DNA of 64,000 nucleotides from an uncultured Acidimicrobiales bacterium (lineage in GTDB: Bacteria > Actinomycetota > Acidimicrobiia > Acidimicrobiales > SZUA-35): NCBI GenBank assembly GCA_937976305.1, contig CALJSB010000040.1, positions 1-64,000 on the forward strand, written 5' to 3'. Positions 32,457 through 41,492 of the stretch are shown piece by piece. Under the pieces are notes generated by a model. The model saw only the letters and a list, made by a program, of their open reading frames with translations, was not told the origin of the DNA and did not search any database. Numbering within the stretch: position 1 is the stretch's first letter; each line of letters begins with the position of its first letter. The translations under genes and the position numbers were made by a program.

Positions 32457-33389
32457 TCAGGACCAGTGCATCGACCGGCCGAGCAGCGTCTCGACCTCGG
32501 CGATGTCGGGGGCGAGGCGCTCTCGCAGTTCGGCCTCGAGGCCGGCATCGAATGCTGCCTTTGGCTTGGTGTTCCACGACTTGAACGACGCCGGTTCGTA
32601 GTCGGCGAGGTCGAGAAAGTTCAGGACCGCGCCGTAGATCTCGGCTGGGTCGGCGTACATGTCTTCGCTGCGCAGTGTCAGGATCTGACTCGCCGGAAAT
32701 GCCCCGTACCAACGGGTCAGGCCGCGGGCGTAGCGCCCTTGGTCGACGTAGCTGAAGTGCTGATGGCCGAAGCTCGTGTACGACGGGTCGTCGATCATGC
32801 GCTGTTCTTCGCCGTCGACTCGCTCGTGTTCGGCTGCGATCGCCTCAGGGAACGACAGCGTCTCGACATCGTTGCGTGAACGTTCCATCCAGTGGCTGTG
32901 CGCACGCTGGACGGGGTCGCGCAGCAGGATGATCACCTTCGTGTCCGGCGCAAAGGCTCGTGCTCGTTCTGCGGCATGCGGGTGATAGAGGTAGTACGGC
33001 GTGGCTTCGCCGACGATCTGTTGGCGACCGACCTTCGCGGTGCGACGGTCGAGTGAGCTTTGGGTGGGGAAGTGCGATCGATACCAGTCGTCGCCTCGCT
33101 CAAAGTTGACGTCGAAGTAGTAGGTGCCCTTGCGGGTCTCACGCGACGGGAACAGCGATGCGACGTCGGGATGCTCGAGCAACCAGCGAGCCATCGATGT
33201 GGTGCCGCCGCGCTTGGTGCCGATTACGAGATAGTCGGGTGTGGCCCGCATGCCTGCGGTTGCTTGGCCGAAGCTTCGCAGCGCCTCTCTGGCCTTGGCC
33301 ATGGCGACGCGCTTGATCCCCTCGGGGCGCCGATACGGAGCACCGTAGGGAGTCATCTCAGGATGGGAGGGCCTGGTGGGAGTGGCCAT
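32457..33389 (-). CDS. Sulfotransferase domain protein (heparan-sulfotransferase-like)
   Basis: A 310-residue protein. YLVIGTKRGGTTSMARWL (about 53-70) is the 5'-phosphosulfate site with the catalytic-type Lys. VIILLRDPVQRAHSHW (about 150-165) is the 3'-phosphate site, and the substrate loop with EATPYYLYHP is present. The layout resembles NDST-like sulfotransferase-1 proteins acting on polysaccharides. It is the first of a two-gene unit with 31478-32455. Start GTG or ATG at 33389; no clear ribosome site. The gene is divergent from short non-coding frames to its right. Confidence 0.85.
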   Translation of the reverse strand: MATPTRPSHPEMTPYGAPYRRPEGIKRVAMAKAREALRSFGQATAGMRATPDYLVIGTKRGGTTSMARWLLEHPDVASLFPSRETRKGTYYFDVNFERGDDWYRSHFPTQSSLDRRTAKVGRQQIVGEATPYYLYHPHAAERARAFAPDTKVIILLRDPVQRAHSHWMERSRNDVETLSFPEAIAAEHERVDGEEQRMIDDPSYTSFGHQHFSYVDQGRYARGLTRWYGAFPASQILTLRSEDMYADPAEIYGAVLNFLDLADYEPASFKSWNTKPKAAFDAGLEAELRERLAPDIAEVETLLGRSMHWS

Positions 33390-33447
33390 TAGTGAGCAAT
33401 CGGCCTGATTGGACGGGTTCTGAGGAATCGACCAACAACGAGGGGTC

Positions 33448-34437
33448 TCAACCGTTGATTGGGCCTGATGAGTCTGTCAGCCGGCCGGCGGTTCGACCTG
33501 CTCTGTTGGCGAGAAACTCTGCAGCGATGGCGACGGCGGTTTCAGCTGGATTGCGAGAGCCCAGATCGAGACCGATGGGGCCGTTGATGCGTGATTGGTC
33601 GGCGTGGCCGAGGTCGGTGAGAGCGTTGCGTCGGGCCGTTTGCGTGCCACGCGAACCCATGCCGCCGATGTAGCCAACCGCTGAGTTGAGAGCGGCATCG
33701 AGCAGCGGCACGTCGACAGCTCGATCGTGACTGAGGATCACCAGGCCATCGGCTGGACCCGCGCTTGCGAGGAACGTGATGCCGTCGGCGACGCTCTCGT
33801 TGATCTCGACGCTCCACCCCATCAGTTCGCCCTGGGCCTTGATGGCATCGGCCATCGGGCCCGAACCGGCGATGACCACCCGAGTGCTCGGCACGATCGT
33901 GTTGATGAGGTACTCGACGGCGCCAACCTTTTCGACCGTTGCCGTCGTTCGCCCACCGCTCAAGGCAGCACGTCCGAGTTCGATCACAGCGTCGTCGTCT
34001 GGATTGTCAGCGCCGTCGGCCGCGATGGCCGTCTTCTTGGTGACGACGACCTCACCGCCCGATCCATCGGCGGCAGTGACGATGGCAAGCGGAATCGCCT
34101 GTTGGAGAAGCTGGCTCAGCTCGGCTGGGAGATCGCTCACCGGGGTGAGCAACAGGTGGGCTGTGCCTCCGCACACCATGCCGGCTGCATCCGCATCCGC
34201 GTCGGTGACTCGCGTGGACATTGCCGCTCGATTCGTTGGATCGAGCCCGGCGAGTTCGTCGGCAATGGCCTGGTCGCAGAGGCCTCCAAGCACCTGCCCA
34301 GTGAGACCCTCGGCGTCGATGATGGCGCCGTCGGCGTCGTCCCGCAGACCGAAGCCCGACAGGCCAACCACCCGCACCAGGTGGCCCGGTAATGAGGCGT
34401 CGATGCGAGTAATCAGTTCTGGGACAACGGCATCCAT
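33448..34437 (-). CDS. XdhC/CoxI family protein
   Basis: A 329-residue protein with a C-terminal Rossmann-like domain (VVIAGSGPMADAIKAQGELMGW) and the family mark YIGGMGSRGTQTARR near residue 275. The N-terminal half has the CGGTAHLLLTP motif. XdhC inserts the sulfurated molybdenum cofactor into xanthine-dehydrogenase-type enzymes. No such dehydrogenase is within this window, so the target enzyme lies elsewhere. The start is ATG 34437. The preceding 81-nt gap carries a 15-bp tandem repeat. It could also be a CoxI relative for a CO-dehydrogenase-like enzyme. Confidence 0.83.
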   Translation of the reverse strand: MDAVVPELITRIDASLPGHLVRVVGLSGFGLRDDADGAIIDAEGLTGQVLGGLCDQAIADELAGLDPTNRAAMSTRVTDADADAAGMVCGGTAHLLLTPVSDLPAELSQLLQQAIPLAIVTAADGSGGEVVVTKKTAIAADGADNPDDDAVIELGRAALSGGRTTATVEKVGAVEYLINTIVPSTRVVIAGSGPMADAIKAQGELMGWSVEINESVADGITFLASAGPADGLVILSHDRAVDVPLLDAALNSAVGYIGGMGSRGTQTARRNALTDLGHADQSRINGPIGLDLGSRNPAETAVAIAAEFLANRAGRTAGRLTDSSGPING

Positions 34438-34448
34438 CTCATCACTCT

Positions 34449-34493
34449 GCCAGCAAATCGACGGCCAGCAATCTCGCTGCCAGCAATCTCGCG
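34449..34493 (+). repeat. 15-bp tandem repeat, three units
   Basis: Units at 34449, 34464 and 34479. The second and third (GCCAGCAATCTCGCT/G) differ at one base and the first is diverged. It lies between the thioesterase stop and the XdhC start, on the strand opposite the genes. Confidence 0.7.
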
Positions 34494-34518
34494 GCCATCC
34501 ACCACAAGGCGGGCGCCG

Positions 34519-35196
34519 TCAGGAGTCTGCGTCGAGCGCGGGCATCTCGTCGATCGTCAAGAAGAGGGCGTCGCACGATGTCAACAGCTCGCCCTCTGGA
34601 TCTTCTGTCCCGATCCGGCACTCGCCTCGAAGAAACAGCTTTCGGCCCTCCGTCCGCTCTACCCACGCCGAGAACGTGATGGGTTGATGCAGTGGAGTGC
34701 CCGCGTGGTAGTTCACGGTGAGATAGGCCGTGAACGCAATGTTCTTGTCGAAGGTCAGCAAGAAGCCGCAGAGATCATCGAAGATGGCGGATACCACTCC
34801 GCCATGTGACCGCTGAGGGGCGCCCTGGAAGCCGGCGCCGAGCTCGGTGGTGGTCACTGCTCGATCGCCACGGCGGTAGACCTCGAGCGGGATGCTCCAC
34901 GGGTTGGCGGGCCCAGAGACCGGCCGGCTTGCCCCGCTGAAGAGCTTCGCGTTGTCGGCTGGTATGGCGATTTCCGTGCGGTCAGCCCACTTGCCCATGT
35001 CGAGCACGGCGGGCGGTGCATCTTCGAGGGGCGCCAGCACCGTGTCGAGAACAGCGGCCAACTCGATGAGTGCCTCGGTATCGTGATCACCGCCGACAAG
35101 GCCGTGCAACCCTCGGCGAAGCTGGTCGGCGACGGCGATACGAGCAACCTCGTTTTCGGTCCATCCAGACAGGTCGTTCTCGGCCTTCGATTCCAC
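34519..35196 (-). CDS. PaaI-like thioesterase (hotdog fold)
   Basis: A 225-residue protein. The C-terminal hotdog domain (about 105-215) has the PaaI signature GAPQRSHGGVVSAIFDDLCGF, with the catalytic Asp/His region, and AYLTVNYHAGTPLHQPI. The N-terminal 100 residues form a helical and strand extension usual in actinobacterial members. It likely hydrolyses acyl-CoA, with unknown chain. GTG 35196 has TAGGTT 6 nt upstream, supporting this start. It shares a 67-nt divergent promoter region with the DUF3499-like gene. Confidence 0.82.
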   Translation of the reverse strand: MESKAENDLSGWTENEVARIAVADQLRRGLHGLVGGDHDTEALIELAAVLDTVLAPLEDAPPAVLDMGKWADRTEIAIPADNAKLFSGASRPVSGPANPWSIPLEVYRRGDRAVTTTELGAGFQGAPQRSHGGVVSAIFDDLCGFLLTFDKNIAFTAYLTVNYHAGTPLHQPITFSAWVERTEGRKLFLRGECRIGTEDPEGELLTSCDALFLTIDEMPALDADS

Positions 35197-35202
35197 GGCG
35201 GG

Positions 35203-35208
35203 AACCTA
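35203..35208 (-). promoter_or_regulatory. Leaderless -10 box of thioesterase
   Basis: TAGGTT (minus strand), 6 nt before the GTG at 35196. Sequence and spacing equal the box before surE. Confidence 0.5.
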
Positions 35209-35250
35209 CATCTGCCCACTGGGATCCACCACTTTCGGGGGACCAATCGC

Positions 35251-35256
35251 TACGTT
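35251..35256 (+). promoter_or_regulatory. Leaderless -10 box of DUF3499-like gene
   Basis: TACGTT, with 7 nt to the ATG at 35264. It favours that ATG over GTG 35255, which would fall inside the box. Confidence 0.5.
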
Positions 35257-35263
35257 GAGTCAC

Positions 35264-35956
35264 ATGGAACTGCTGTGTGCGCGCCTGAGTTGCCGCCATG
35301 AGGCGGCCGCGTCTCTCCAGTTCAACACTGACCAGGCCGAGGTCATCATCATCGACCTCACCGATCCAACGGGCGGAATCCCGCTCTGCCAGGACCACGT
35401 GAAGACCCGCACCGCACCCATGGGTTGGACCATGGTCGATCAGCGGCTTGGAATCCCAGCGCGTCGGCATCTCGAGAGTGTTCCCCAGCCGGAGCGGTCG
35501 ATGTCGATGTCGGCCCCGACTACTACCGACCTGGATCTCACGGCGAATCACCCGGCCGGCGGATCGGTCTCCGACCGCGTGTCGGCCGACATTGTCACGC
35601 CAGCCGTGGTCGGTCCGGAGGCTCGGCCGAGCCAGCGACGCCCGGTCGAACGTGGCTTTCCTTGGGAGTGGGCCGGCGCTGAGACCACCAGCTCTGATGA
35701 GGCAGAGGCCGAAGCGGCAGACTCTGTCCTCACCGACTCTGACCAGGCAGGTACGGCGTCGTCTGATGAATCACGACCTGAGGGCGAGTCGGCGACTGAC
35801 GACGAACAAATCGAACTCGCCGTTGTCGAAACGGACGACGAAGACAAGACCGATGGCGTCGGGCCGTCCGGTGTCGACACCTCAGCAAAGCCGTCGACGC
35901 CTCTGCTTTCGCGGGCGTTTCGCAACAACCCGATGGACCCAGACGAAGCCAGTTAG
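35264..35956 (+). CDS. DUF3499-like zinc-binding protein with acidic tail
   Basis: A 230-residue protein. Residues 4-50 (LCARLSCRHEAA, then IPLCQDHVKTRTAPMGW) have the paired CxxxxC and CxxH ligands and the TAPxGW mark of actinobacterial DUF3499 proteins. The rest, from about 60, is disordered and strongly acidic (Asp, Glu, Ser, Thr), with the short PWEWAG insertion. Function is unknown; DUF3499 genes are nearly universal in actinobacteria and often sit near cell-wall or sugar-nucleotide genes. It is divergent from the thioesterase. Confidence 0.75.
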   Translation: MELLCARLSCRHEAAASLQFNTDQAEVIIIDLTDPTGGIPLCQDHVKTRTAPMGWTMVDQRLGIPARRHLESVPQPERSMSMSAPTTTDLDLTANHPAGGSVSDRVSADIVTPAVVGPEARPSQRRPVERGFPWEWAGAETTSSDEAEAEAADSVLTDSDQAGTASSDESRPEGESATDDEQIELAVVETDDEDKTDGVGPSGVDTSAKPSTPLLSRAFRNNPMDPDEAS

Positions 35957-36016
35957 CTCGAGGTCCTGACACCGTTGGGCAGTTCAATCTCGCGGGACGT
36001 CGGCCGATTGTCGTTC

Positions 36017-36022
36017 TACGGT
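36017..36022 (+). promoter_or_regulatory. Leaderless -10 box
   Basis: TACGGT, with 7 nt to the ATG at 36030. The promoter is intact even though the gene behind it looks cut down. Confidence 0.45.
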
Positions 36023-36029
36023 TTGAGCG

Positions 36030-36299
36030 ATGGGAATCACGGTGCTTGTCGTCCAGCACGGCGAGAAGGTTTCGTCGCCTGGCGATCCCGCGCTGACGGA
36101 ACGGGACACGCGCAAGCTCGGCACGGTCGACACTCTCCGTACGCTGCTGGGGGACGAAGCGGTTGTGCAGGCCGACCCAGAACTGATCCCAAGCGGCTTA
36201 CCCAACTGTGCCATCACGACGTTGGCCGTCGACCGAGGCCACGTCACCGTCGGGGCCCTTCCGGATACGTCACACTTGGTTGGCTCTGGGCACAGTTAG
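36030..36299 (+). pseudogene. Histidine phosphatase remnant with internal deletion
   Basis: The 89-residue frame starts like a phosphoglycerate-mutase-type enzyme: VLVVQHGEKVSSPGDPALTE stands for the RHGE motif (Arg replaced by Gln). It jumps by about residue 50 to what looks like the C-terminal end of the same fold (GLPNCAITTLAVDRGHVTV, then DTSHL, which matches the usual NDTSHL). The middle 100 or more residues with the second catalytic His are absent. So an internal in-frame deletion, or a strongly reduced protein, is likely. It keeps its TACGGT promoter and is followed after 79 nt by the GNAT gene. Confidence 0.6.
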
Positions 36300-36378
36300 A
36301 ACAGATCAGCGCGACCCGGGAAAAGGGGCTGGCTCTCATTGCCCGAGGTAGTACGTTCGTCGACGTCCAGGGGGATTC

Positions 36379-36876
36379 GTGAAGATCAACATCCGCGTCG
36401 CCACACCGAACGACGCCGAACACATCAAACACCTCGCACTTGTCAACGGCATGTTCCAGCCAGAGGAGATGGGCGAGTTCGATCAGATGCTCGCCGGCTT
36501 CTTTGACGGCTCATTGGAAGGGCATCGCTGGCTTGTTGCCGCCGATGACTCCGAACCCAACGGGATCGCTGCGGCCGCGTACTACGCACCAGAACCGTTC
36601 TCTGATCGGATGTGGAATCTCTACTTCATCGCCGTTGATCCGAATCAGCACGGCAGTGGGGCAGGGACGCTACTGATCGAGCATGTCGAGGCTGAGTTGC
36701 GAGCTTCGGGCGAAGACGTCGCTCGAACGTTGATTGTCGACACGTCGAGCCTCGACGACTACGAGCAGGCCCGCTCCTTCTATGAGCGGCGAGGGTTCGT
36801 CGAAGAGGCCCGGCTCCGTGACTTCTATGGACCAGGTGACAACAAGGTCACCTTCTGGAAATCGCTTGTTGACTAG
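36379..36876 (+). CDS. GNAT-family N-acetyltransferase
   Basis: A 165-residue single GNAT domain. LYFIAVDPNQHGSGAGTLLI (about 81-100) is motif A with the acetyl-CoA loop Q/RxxGxG/A, and YEQARSFYERRGFVEEAR is motif B. The N-terminal IRVATPNDAEHI is standard. The substrate is unknown; members acetylate amines of small molecules or protein N-termini. Start GTG 36379, with GGGGGA 3-8 nt upstream. It lies between the phosphatase remnant and CopC-CopD without evident operon ties. Confidence 0.87.
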   Translation: MKINIRVATPNDAEHIKHLALVNGMFQPEEMGEFDQMLAGFFDGSLEGHRWLVAADDSEPNGIAAAAYYAPEPFSDRMWNLYFIAVDPNQHGSGAGTLLIEHVEAELRASGEDVARTLIVDTSSLDDYEQARSFYERRGFVEEARLRDFYGPGDNKVTFWKSLVD

Positions 36877-37006
36877 CTGAAATGATTGCGCCTCGGCTTG
36901 GCATGGTCGAGCCCGAGCTAGTGGGGCCCTAGATCATCGCTTGCTCAACGCGCTGAGTCAGGCACGGGAATCGAGTTTTGCGGCGGCGCCCGCGTCTGCG
37001 CTGTCG

Positions 37007-37012
37007 TACGCT
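37007..37012 (+). promoter_or_regulatory. Leaderless -10 box of copCD
   Basis: TACGCT, with 7 nt to the ATG at 37020, setting the start inside a frame that is open from 36978. Confidence 0.45.
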
Positions 37013-37019
37013 AAGCGGT

Positions 37020-38630
37020 ATGCACGTCTCTGCCGGTCGGCTTCGAGCGCAGGTGGGAGGCGCCCGCCGTTCGATTGTCGCTGCTCTGTCGGTTGTCGTT
37101 TTGGCCGCCATATTGATGCTCGTCGGAGCTTCGCCTGCGTCGGCCCACACTGGTTTCGAGTCGTCAACGCCGGCTGCCCTGGCCATTGTCAACGAGCCGG
37201 TGGAGTTCGTCACGATTTCCTTCACTGGACCGGCCACGCCGGTGGGCGATGGCTTCATCGCCCTCAACGCCAGCGGGGTCTTGCAAGAACCCGTGTCGAT
37301 CTCGACTCCCGACGATTTGGTCTTCACGATCCGCTTCGATCCGCCACTCGCGGGAGGTGAGGTCGGAGTCCGCTGGAATGTGCAAGCGGTCGACGCCCAC
37401 CCCATCGAAGGGGCGTTCTCCTTCACGGTCACAGCACCACCGCCGGCCGCCGTTCCCGATTCGTCGGATAGCGCCACGACCCCGGCGACGACGGCGGCCG
37501 AATCGGACATTGCTACGCAGGACCCGGCAACCTCGATGGGGTCGGTACCGACCGGGCCAGACGCTGAAGCTGCGAGCACGGTTGAAGTCGACGACGGCAA
37601 TGCCGGCGGTGGCTCGGCTGCGCCGGCCCTGACACTCGACGAGTTCCTCGCCCCCGATGAGGCCGGTGTCGCCGACACCATTGCGTTCGTCGGTCGCATT
37701 CTCGGGTTGCTCGGCACCACGTTGGCGCTCGGCGCCGTGGCTTTCGGCCTTGGTACGCTGCGTGGTAGTCGAGCAGAGGTGCGCACGCTTCTTGTGGCTT
37801 CGGCGGTTGCTGCCGTCGCACTGACCGCGGGCGGGGTGATCGAGTACCTCGGTGTCAGTGGCCTCAGCGATGAGTCGATTTGGTCTGCATGGTCAACATC
37901 GGCTGGGTTTGCGACGGTGCTTCGCGTCGTCGGCGGGCTCGGGCTCGTTGCCGGCCTGCGGACTTCGTTACGACTCGGAGAGGTCGCTCCCGTCCGAGCG
38001 GCACGCTTGGTATCTGTGGGCACCGTCGACGATCCAACTGCCGGTCCGGATCGGGCCGAGGAGGCCGAAGAGTTCAGCTGGACTCCCAGTGGCAGTGCCT
38101 GGCTGGCGGGTGTAGGCGTTCTTGCCGTCCTGCTCAGTTTCTGGTTTGACGGGCACACGGTCAGCAGAGGATTCCGGCCGCTGCACGCATTGGTCAACAC
38201 CGTGCATGTCGCTGCTGGAAGCGTGTGGGTCGGCGGTGTCGTAGCGCTGTGTGCCATCGGATGGCGTCGGCATCGCCGGGGGAGTCATGCCCGTGTTGCC
38301 GAGTTGGTCGTACGGTTCTCGCGGGTGGCAACCTTGGCGCTTGGTCCTGTCATGCTCGCCGGAGTTGTGATGGGGTTCATCGTTCTTGAGTCGTTCGGCG
38401 ACCTCACGGCAACGGAGTGGGGCCTGACCCTGCTTCTTAAGATGGCTGTCGTTGCCGTTGCGGTCTCCATCGGGGCGTACAACCACTTCCGGCTGGTTCC
38501 GGCGCTCGATGCCGAGCACGGCTCTGACCCACGGGCCTCGCAGCTGCGACTCATTTTGACCGCCGAGGCGATTGTCCTTGTCGCCGTGGTGATCGTTACG
38601 GCGTCCCTCGTCGCCGCCGCCACCACATGA
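37020..38630 (+). CDS. copCD: CopC-CopD fusion, copper resistance/uptake membrane protein
   Basis: A 536-residue fusion. After a signal segment (residues 15-40) comes the CopC domain, with mature N-terminal HTGFESSTPA (copper-ligand His) and VDAHPIEGAFSF (second His). A Pro/Ala linker leads to the CopD domain with about eight membrane helices (about 205-530). Copper ligands there include HTVSRGFRPLHALVNTVHVA and NHFRLVPAL. CopC binds Cu(II) outside and CopD is thought to move it inwards. The gene is convergent with gcvP, whose end is 3 nt away. Confidence 0.88.
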   Translation: MHVSAGRLRAQVGGARRSIVAALSVVVLAAILMLVGASPASAHTGFESSTPAALAIVNEPVEFVTISFTGPATPVGDGFIALNASGVLQEPVSISTPDDLVFTIRFDPPLAGGEVGVRWNVQAVDAHPIEGAFSFTVTAPPPAAVPDSSDSATTPATTAAESDIATQDPATSMGSVPTGPDAEAASTVEVDDGNAGGGSAAPALTLDEFLAPDEAGVADTIAFVGRILGLLGTTLALGAVAFGLGTLRGSRAEVRTLLVASAVAAVALTAGGVIEYLGVSGLSDESIWSAWSTSAGFATVLRVVGGLGLVAGLRTSLRLGEVAPVRAARLVSVGTVDDPTAGPDRAEEAEEFSWTPSGSAWLAGVGVLAVLLSFWFDGHTVSRGFRPLHALVNTVHVAAGSVWVGGVVALCAIGWRRHRRGSHARVAELVVRFSRVATLALGPVMLAGVVMGFIVLESFGDLTATEWGLTLLLKMAVVAVAVSIGAYNHFRLVPALDAEHGSDPRASQLRLILTAEAIVLVAVVIVTASLVAAATT

Positions 38631-38633
38631 CCC

Positions 38634-41492
38634 CTACTCGTAGGCGCTCAAGGGTGCGCACGAACAGTTGAGGTTTCGATCGCCGTATGCGTTGTCGACT
38701 CGGCCCACAGCGGGGAAGTACTTGTCGGTGGTCGGAATCGGGAACGCTGCGGTGTGCCGGGTGTAGGCCCGGTCCCACTCGTCGTCGAGGAGCACAGCGG
38801 CGGTGTGCGGGGCGTGTCGAAGCGGGCTGTCGTCGATGGCAACAGCTCCGGAGGCGACATCGTCGATCTCGCTCTTGATGGCGATCATCGCATCGCAGAA
38901 TCGATCGAGCTCGGCGAGCCCTTCGCTCTCGGTCGGCTCGATCATGAGCGTGCCAGCAACCGGGAACGACATCGTGGGGGCGTGGAAGCCGCAGTCGGCG
39001 AGGCGCTTGGCGATGTCGTCGACGCTCACGTCGGTGTCGTCTGAGATCTGACGCACGTCGATGATGCACTCGTGGGCCACGAGCCCTTCCGGGCCGGTGT
39101 AGAGCACGGGGTAGTGCTCGCGCAGTCGCTTGGCCACGTAGTTGGCTGCCAGAACGGCGCCTTCTGTTGCCCGTCGCAGACCCTCGGGCCCCATGAGCTT
39201 GGTGTACATCCACGAGATAGGCAGGATGCCGGCCGATCCGAACGGGGCACCAGACACGGTGCCGGAATCGCCAAGCGCGTCGTCGAGCGGATGGCCCGGG
39301 AGGAACGGGGCAAGATGCTCGCGCACGCCAATGGGCCCGACGCCGGGCCCGCCTCCGCCGTGGGGGATGCAGAAGGTCTTGTGCAGGTTGAGGTGGCTCA
39401 CGTCTGAGCCGAACTGGCCCGGCTTGGCCACACCGACGAGGGCATTGAGGTTGGCGCCGTCGGTGTAGACCTGACCGCCGGCCTCGTGGATCTTCTCGCA
39501 GATCTCGACGACGGTGTGCTCGTAGACGCCATGAGTTGATGGGTAGGTGATCATCAGCGCAGCCAGGTTGGCGCCATGCTCATCGATCTTTGCGGTGAGG
39601 TCGTCGACGTCGACGTCGCCCCGGTCATTGCAGGCCACCACAACGACTCGCATGCCTGCCATCACGGCGGACGCGGCGTTGGTGCCGTGGGCCGATTGCG
39701 GGATCAGGCACACATCTCGGTGCGCTTCGCCAAGGCTGGCGAGGTAGCCGCGGATGGCGAGCAGTCCGGCGTACTCACCTTGGCTGCCGGCATTCGGCTG
39801 TAGCGATACTCGGTCATAGCCAGTGATCTCGGCGAGGGTGTCTTCGAGGTCGGTGATCAGCTCGCGGTAGCCGGCGCTTTGCTCAGCAGGAGCAAACGGG
39901 TGGACATGGGCAAACTCGGGCCAGCTGATCGGCTCCATCTCGGCCGCTGCATTCAGCTTCATCGTGCACGAGCCGAGCGGAATCATCGTGCGATCGAGGG
40001 CCAGGTCGCGATCGCTCAGCCGGCGAAGCCAGCGCAGCATCTCGTGTTCGCTGTGATACCGGTGGAAGCGGTCGTCGGTGAGGAACTCCGACGTGCGTTG
40101 GTTCGGTATCGATGTAATGACGGGTGCGAAACCCTTGGCGAGACCGAAGGTCATGGCCTGTACGCCGAACACGCCCGCAACGGCCGCCACTGTTTCGGGT
40201 GTTGTGGTTTCATCAAGCGAGATGCCGACTCGATTGTCGTCGACCAATCGCAGATTGATGCCTTGATCGCCCGCCCGCTGCACGACTGCTGCGGCCTCAC
40301 CGTTTGTCGTCACGGTGATCGTGTCGAAGAAGGTGTCGTTCACCCCGGCGCCGGTGCCTTTAATCGCGGCAGCGAGTTGGCTGGTGAGCGAGTTGATCCG
40401 GCCGGCGATCTGCGTGAGCCCTTCTGGTCCGTGCCAGCAGGCGTAGGCGCCGGCGACGTTGGCCAGCAACGCTTGCGCAGTGCAAATGTTCGAGGTCGCC
40501 TTCTCGCGGCGGATGTGCTGCTCACGAGTTTGGAGGGCAAGCCGGTAGGCGGGTCGGCCGTTGGAGTCGACCGAAAGGCCGACGAGTCGGCCGGGAAGGG
40601 AGCGGGCCATCTTCTCTCGAGTTGCCATGAAGCCGGCGTGTGGACCGCCGAAGCCCATCGGCACGCCAAAGCGCTGGGCAGATCCGACGACAACGTCGGC
40701 CCCGACTTCGCCAGGAGATGTCATGAGCGTGCAGGCCAGCAGGTCGGTGGTGACGGCGACGCCAGCCTTGGCTTCGTGGAGCTGTTCGATGATCGGTGCG
40801 ACGTCGAGGATGCGGCCACTCGAGCCCGGGCTGGCGAGGATCGCTCCGTAAACGTCGTCGGCCACGAGGTCGGCTGAGGCAGGGTCGCCGATCATGAGCT
40901 CGATCCCAAGCGGCTCGGCTCGGGTCTGTAGCACGGCAATCGTCTGGGGGTGGCAATCGTCGTCGACAAAGAAGCTTGCTCGCTTGGTCTTGTCAGCCCG
41001 TCGCAGCATCGTCATCGCCTCGGCGGCTGCCGTCGCTTCGTCGAGCATCGAGGCGTTTGCGATCTCGCATCCGGTGAGGTCGGCAACCATCGTCTGGTAC
41101 ACCGCAAGCATCTCGAGCCTGCCCTGGGAGATCTCGGGCTGATACGGGGTGTACGCGGTGTACCAGGCCGGGTTCTCGATCATGTTGCGACGGATCACCG
41201 CTGGCGTGATGCAGTTGTTCCAACCGGTGCCGATCAGCGACGTAGCAACCGTGTTGCGACTGGCCAACTCAGCAAGCCTGCTGAGCGCTTCGGTTTCGGT
41301 GTGTGCTGGGTCGACGGCGAGCGGCTCGTTGGCGTGAATCACGTCTGGCACGGCGGCCTCGAGCAGATCGCTCGCTGATGCGTAGCCGAGATCGGCGAGC
41401 ATCTTGGCTCGCTCGTCGTCGGTGAGCGAGATGTGACGGTGGGCGAACTCGTCGGTGTCCTGCATGGGGTTCTCTCTTGTTGGTTGGCTCAT
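38634..41492 (-). CDS. gcvP: Glycine dehydrogenase (decarboxylating), P protein
   Basis: A 952-residue full-length P protein with both halves fused, as in most actinobacteria. The PLP lysine is in [18 protein letters not shown] (second half). The N-terminal [17 protein letters not shown] and the [13 protein letters not shown] motif are present. It decarboxylates glycine and passes the aminomethyl group to GcvH. Its ATG overlaps the gcvT stop by one base, so both are made from one transcript under the glycine riboswitch. gcvH and the L protein gene are not in this window. Confidence 0.95.
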   Translation of the reverse strand: MSQPTRENPMQDTDEFAHRHISLTDDERAKMLADLGYASASDLLEAAVPDVIHANEPLAVDPAHTETEALSRLAELASRNTVATSLIGTGWNNCITPAVIRRNMIENPAWYTAYTPYQPEISQGRLEMLAVYQTMVADLTGCEIANASMLDEATAAAEAMTMLRRADKTKRASFFVDDDCHPQTIAVLQTRAEPLGIELMIGDPASADLVADDVYGAILASPGSSGRILDVAPIIEQLHEAKAGVAVTTDLLACTLMTSPGEVGADVVVGSAQRFGVPMGFGGPHAGFMATREKMARSLPGRLVGLSVDSNGRPAYRLALQTREQHIRREKATSNICTAQALLANVAGAYACWHGPEGLTQIAGRINSLTSQLAAAIKGTGAGVNDTFFDTITVTTNGEAAAVVQRAGDQGINLRLVDDNRVGISLDETTTPETVAAVAGVFGVQAMTFGLAKGFAPVITSIPNQRTSEFLTDDRFHRYHSEHEMLRWLRRLSDRDLALDRTMIPLGSCTMKLNAAAEMEPISWPEFAHVHPFAPAEQSAGYRELITDLEDTLAEITGYDRVSLQPNAGSQGEYAGLLAIRGYLASLGEAHRDVCLIPQSAHGTNAASAVMAGMRVVVVACNDRGDVDVDDLTAKIDEHGANLAALMITYPSTHGVYEHTVVEICEKIHEAGGQVYTDGANLNALVGVAKPGQFGSDVSHLNLHKTFCIPHGGGGPGVGPIGVREHLAPFLPGHPLDDALGDSGTVSGAPFGSAGILPISWMYTKLMGPEGLRRATEGAVLAANYVAKRLREHYPVLYTGPEGLVAHECIIDVRQISDDTDVSVDDIAKRLADCGFHAPTMSFPVAGTLMIEPTESEGLAELDRFCDAMIAIKSEIDDVASGAVAIDDSPLRHAPHTAAVLLDDEWDRAYTRHTAAFPIPTTDKYFPAVGRVDNAYGDRNLNCSCAPLSAYE

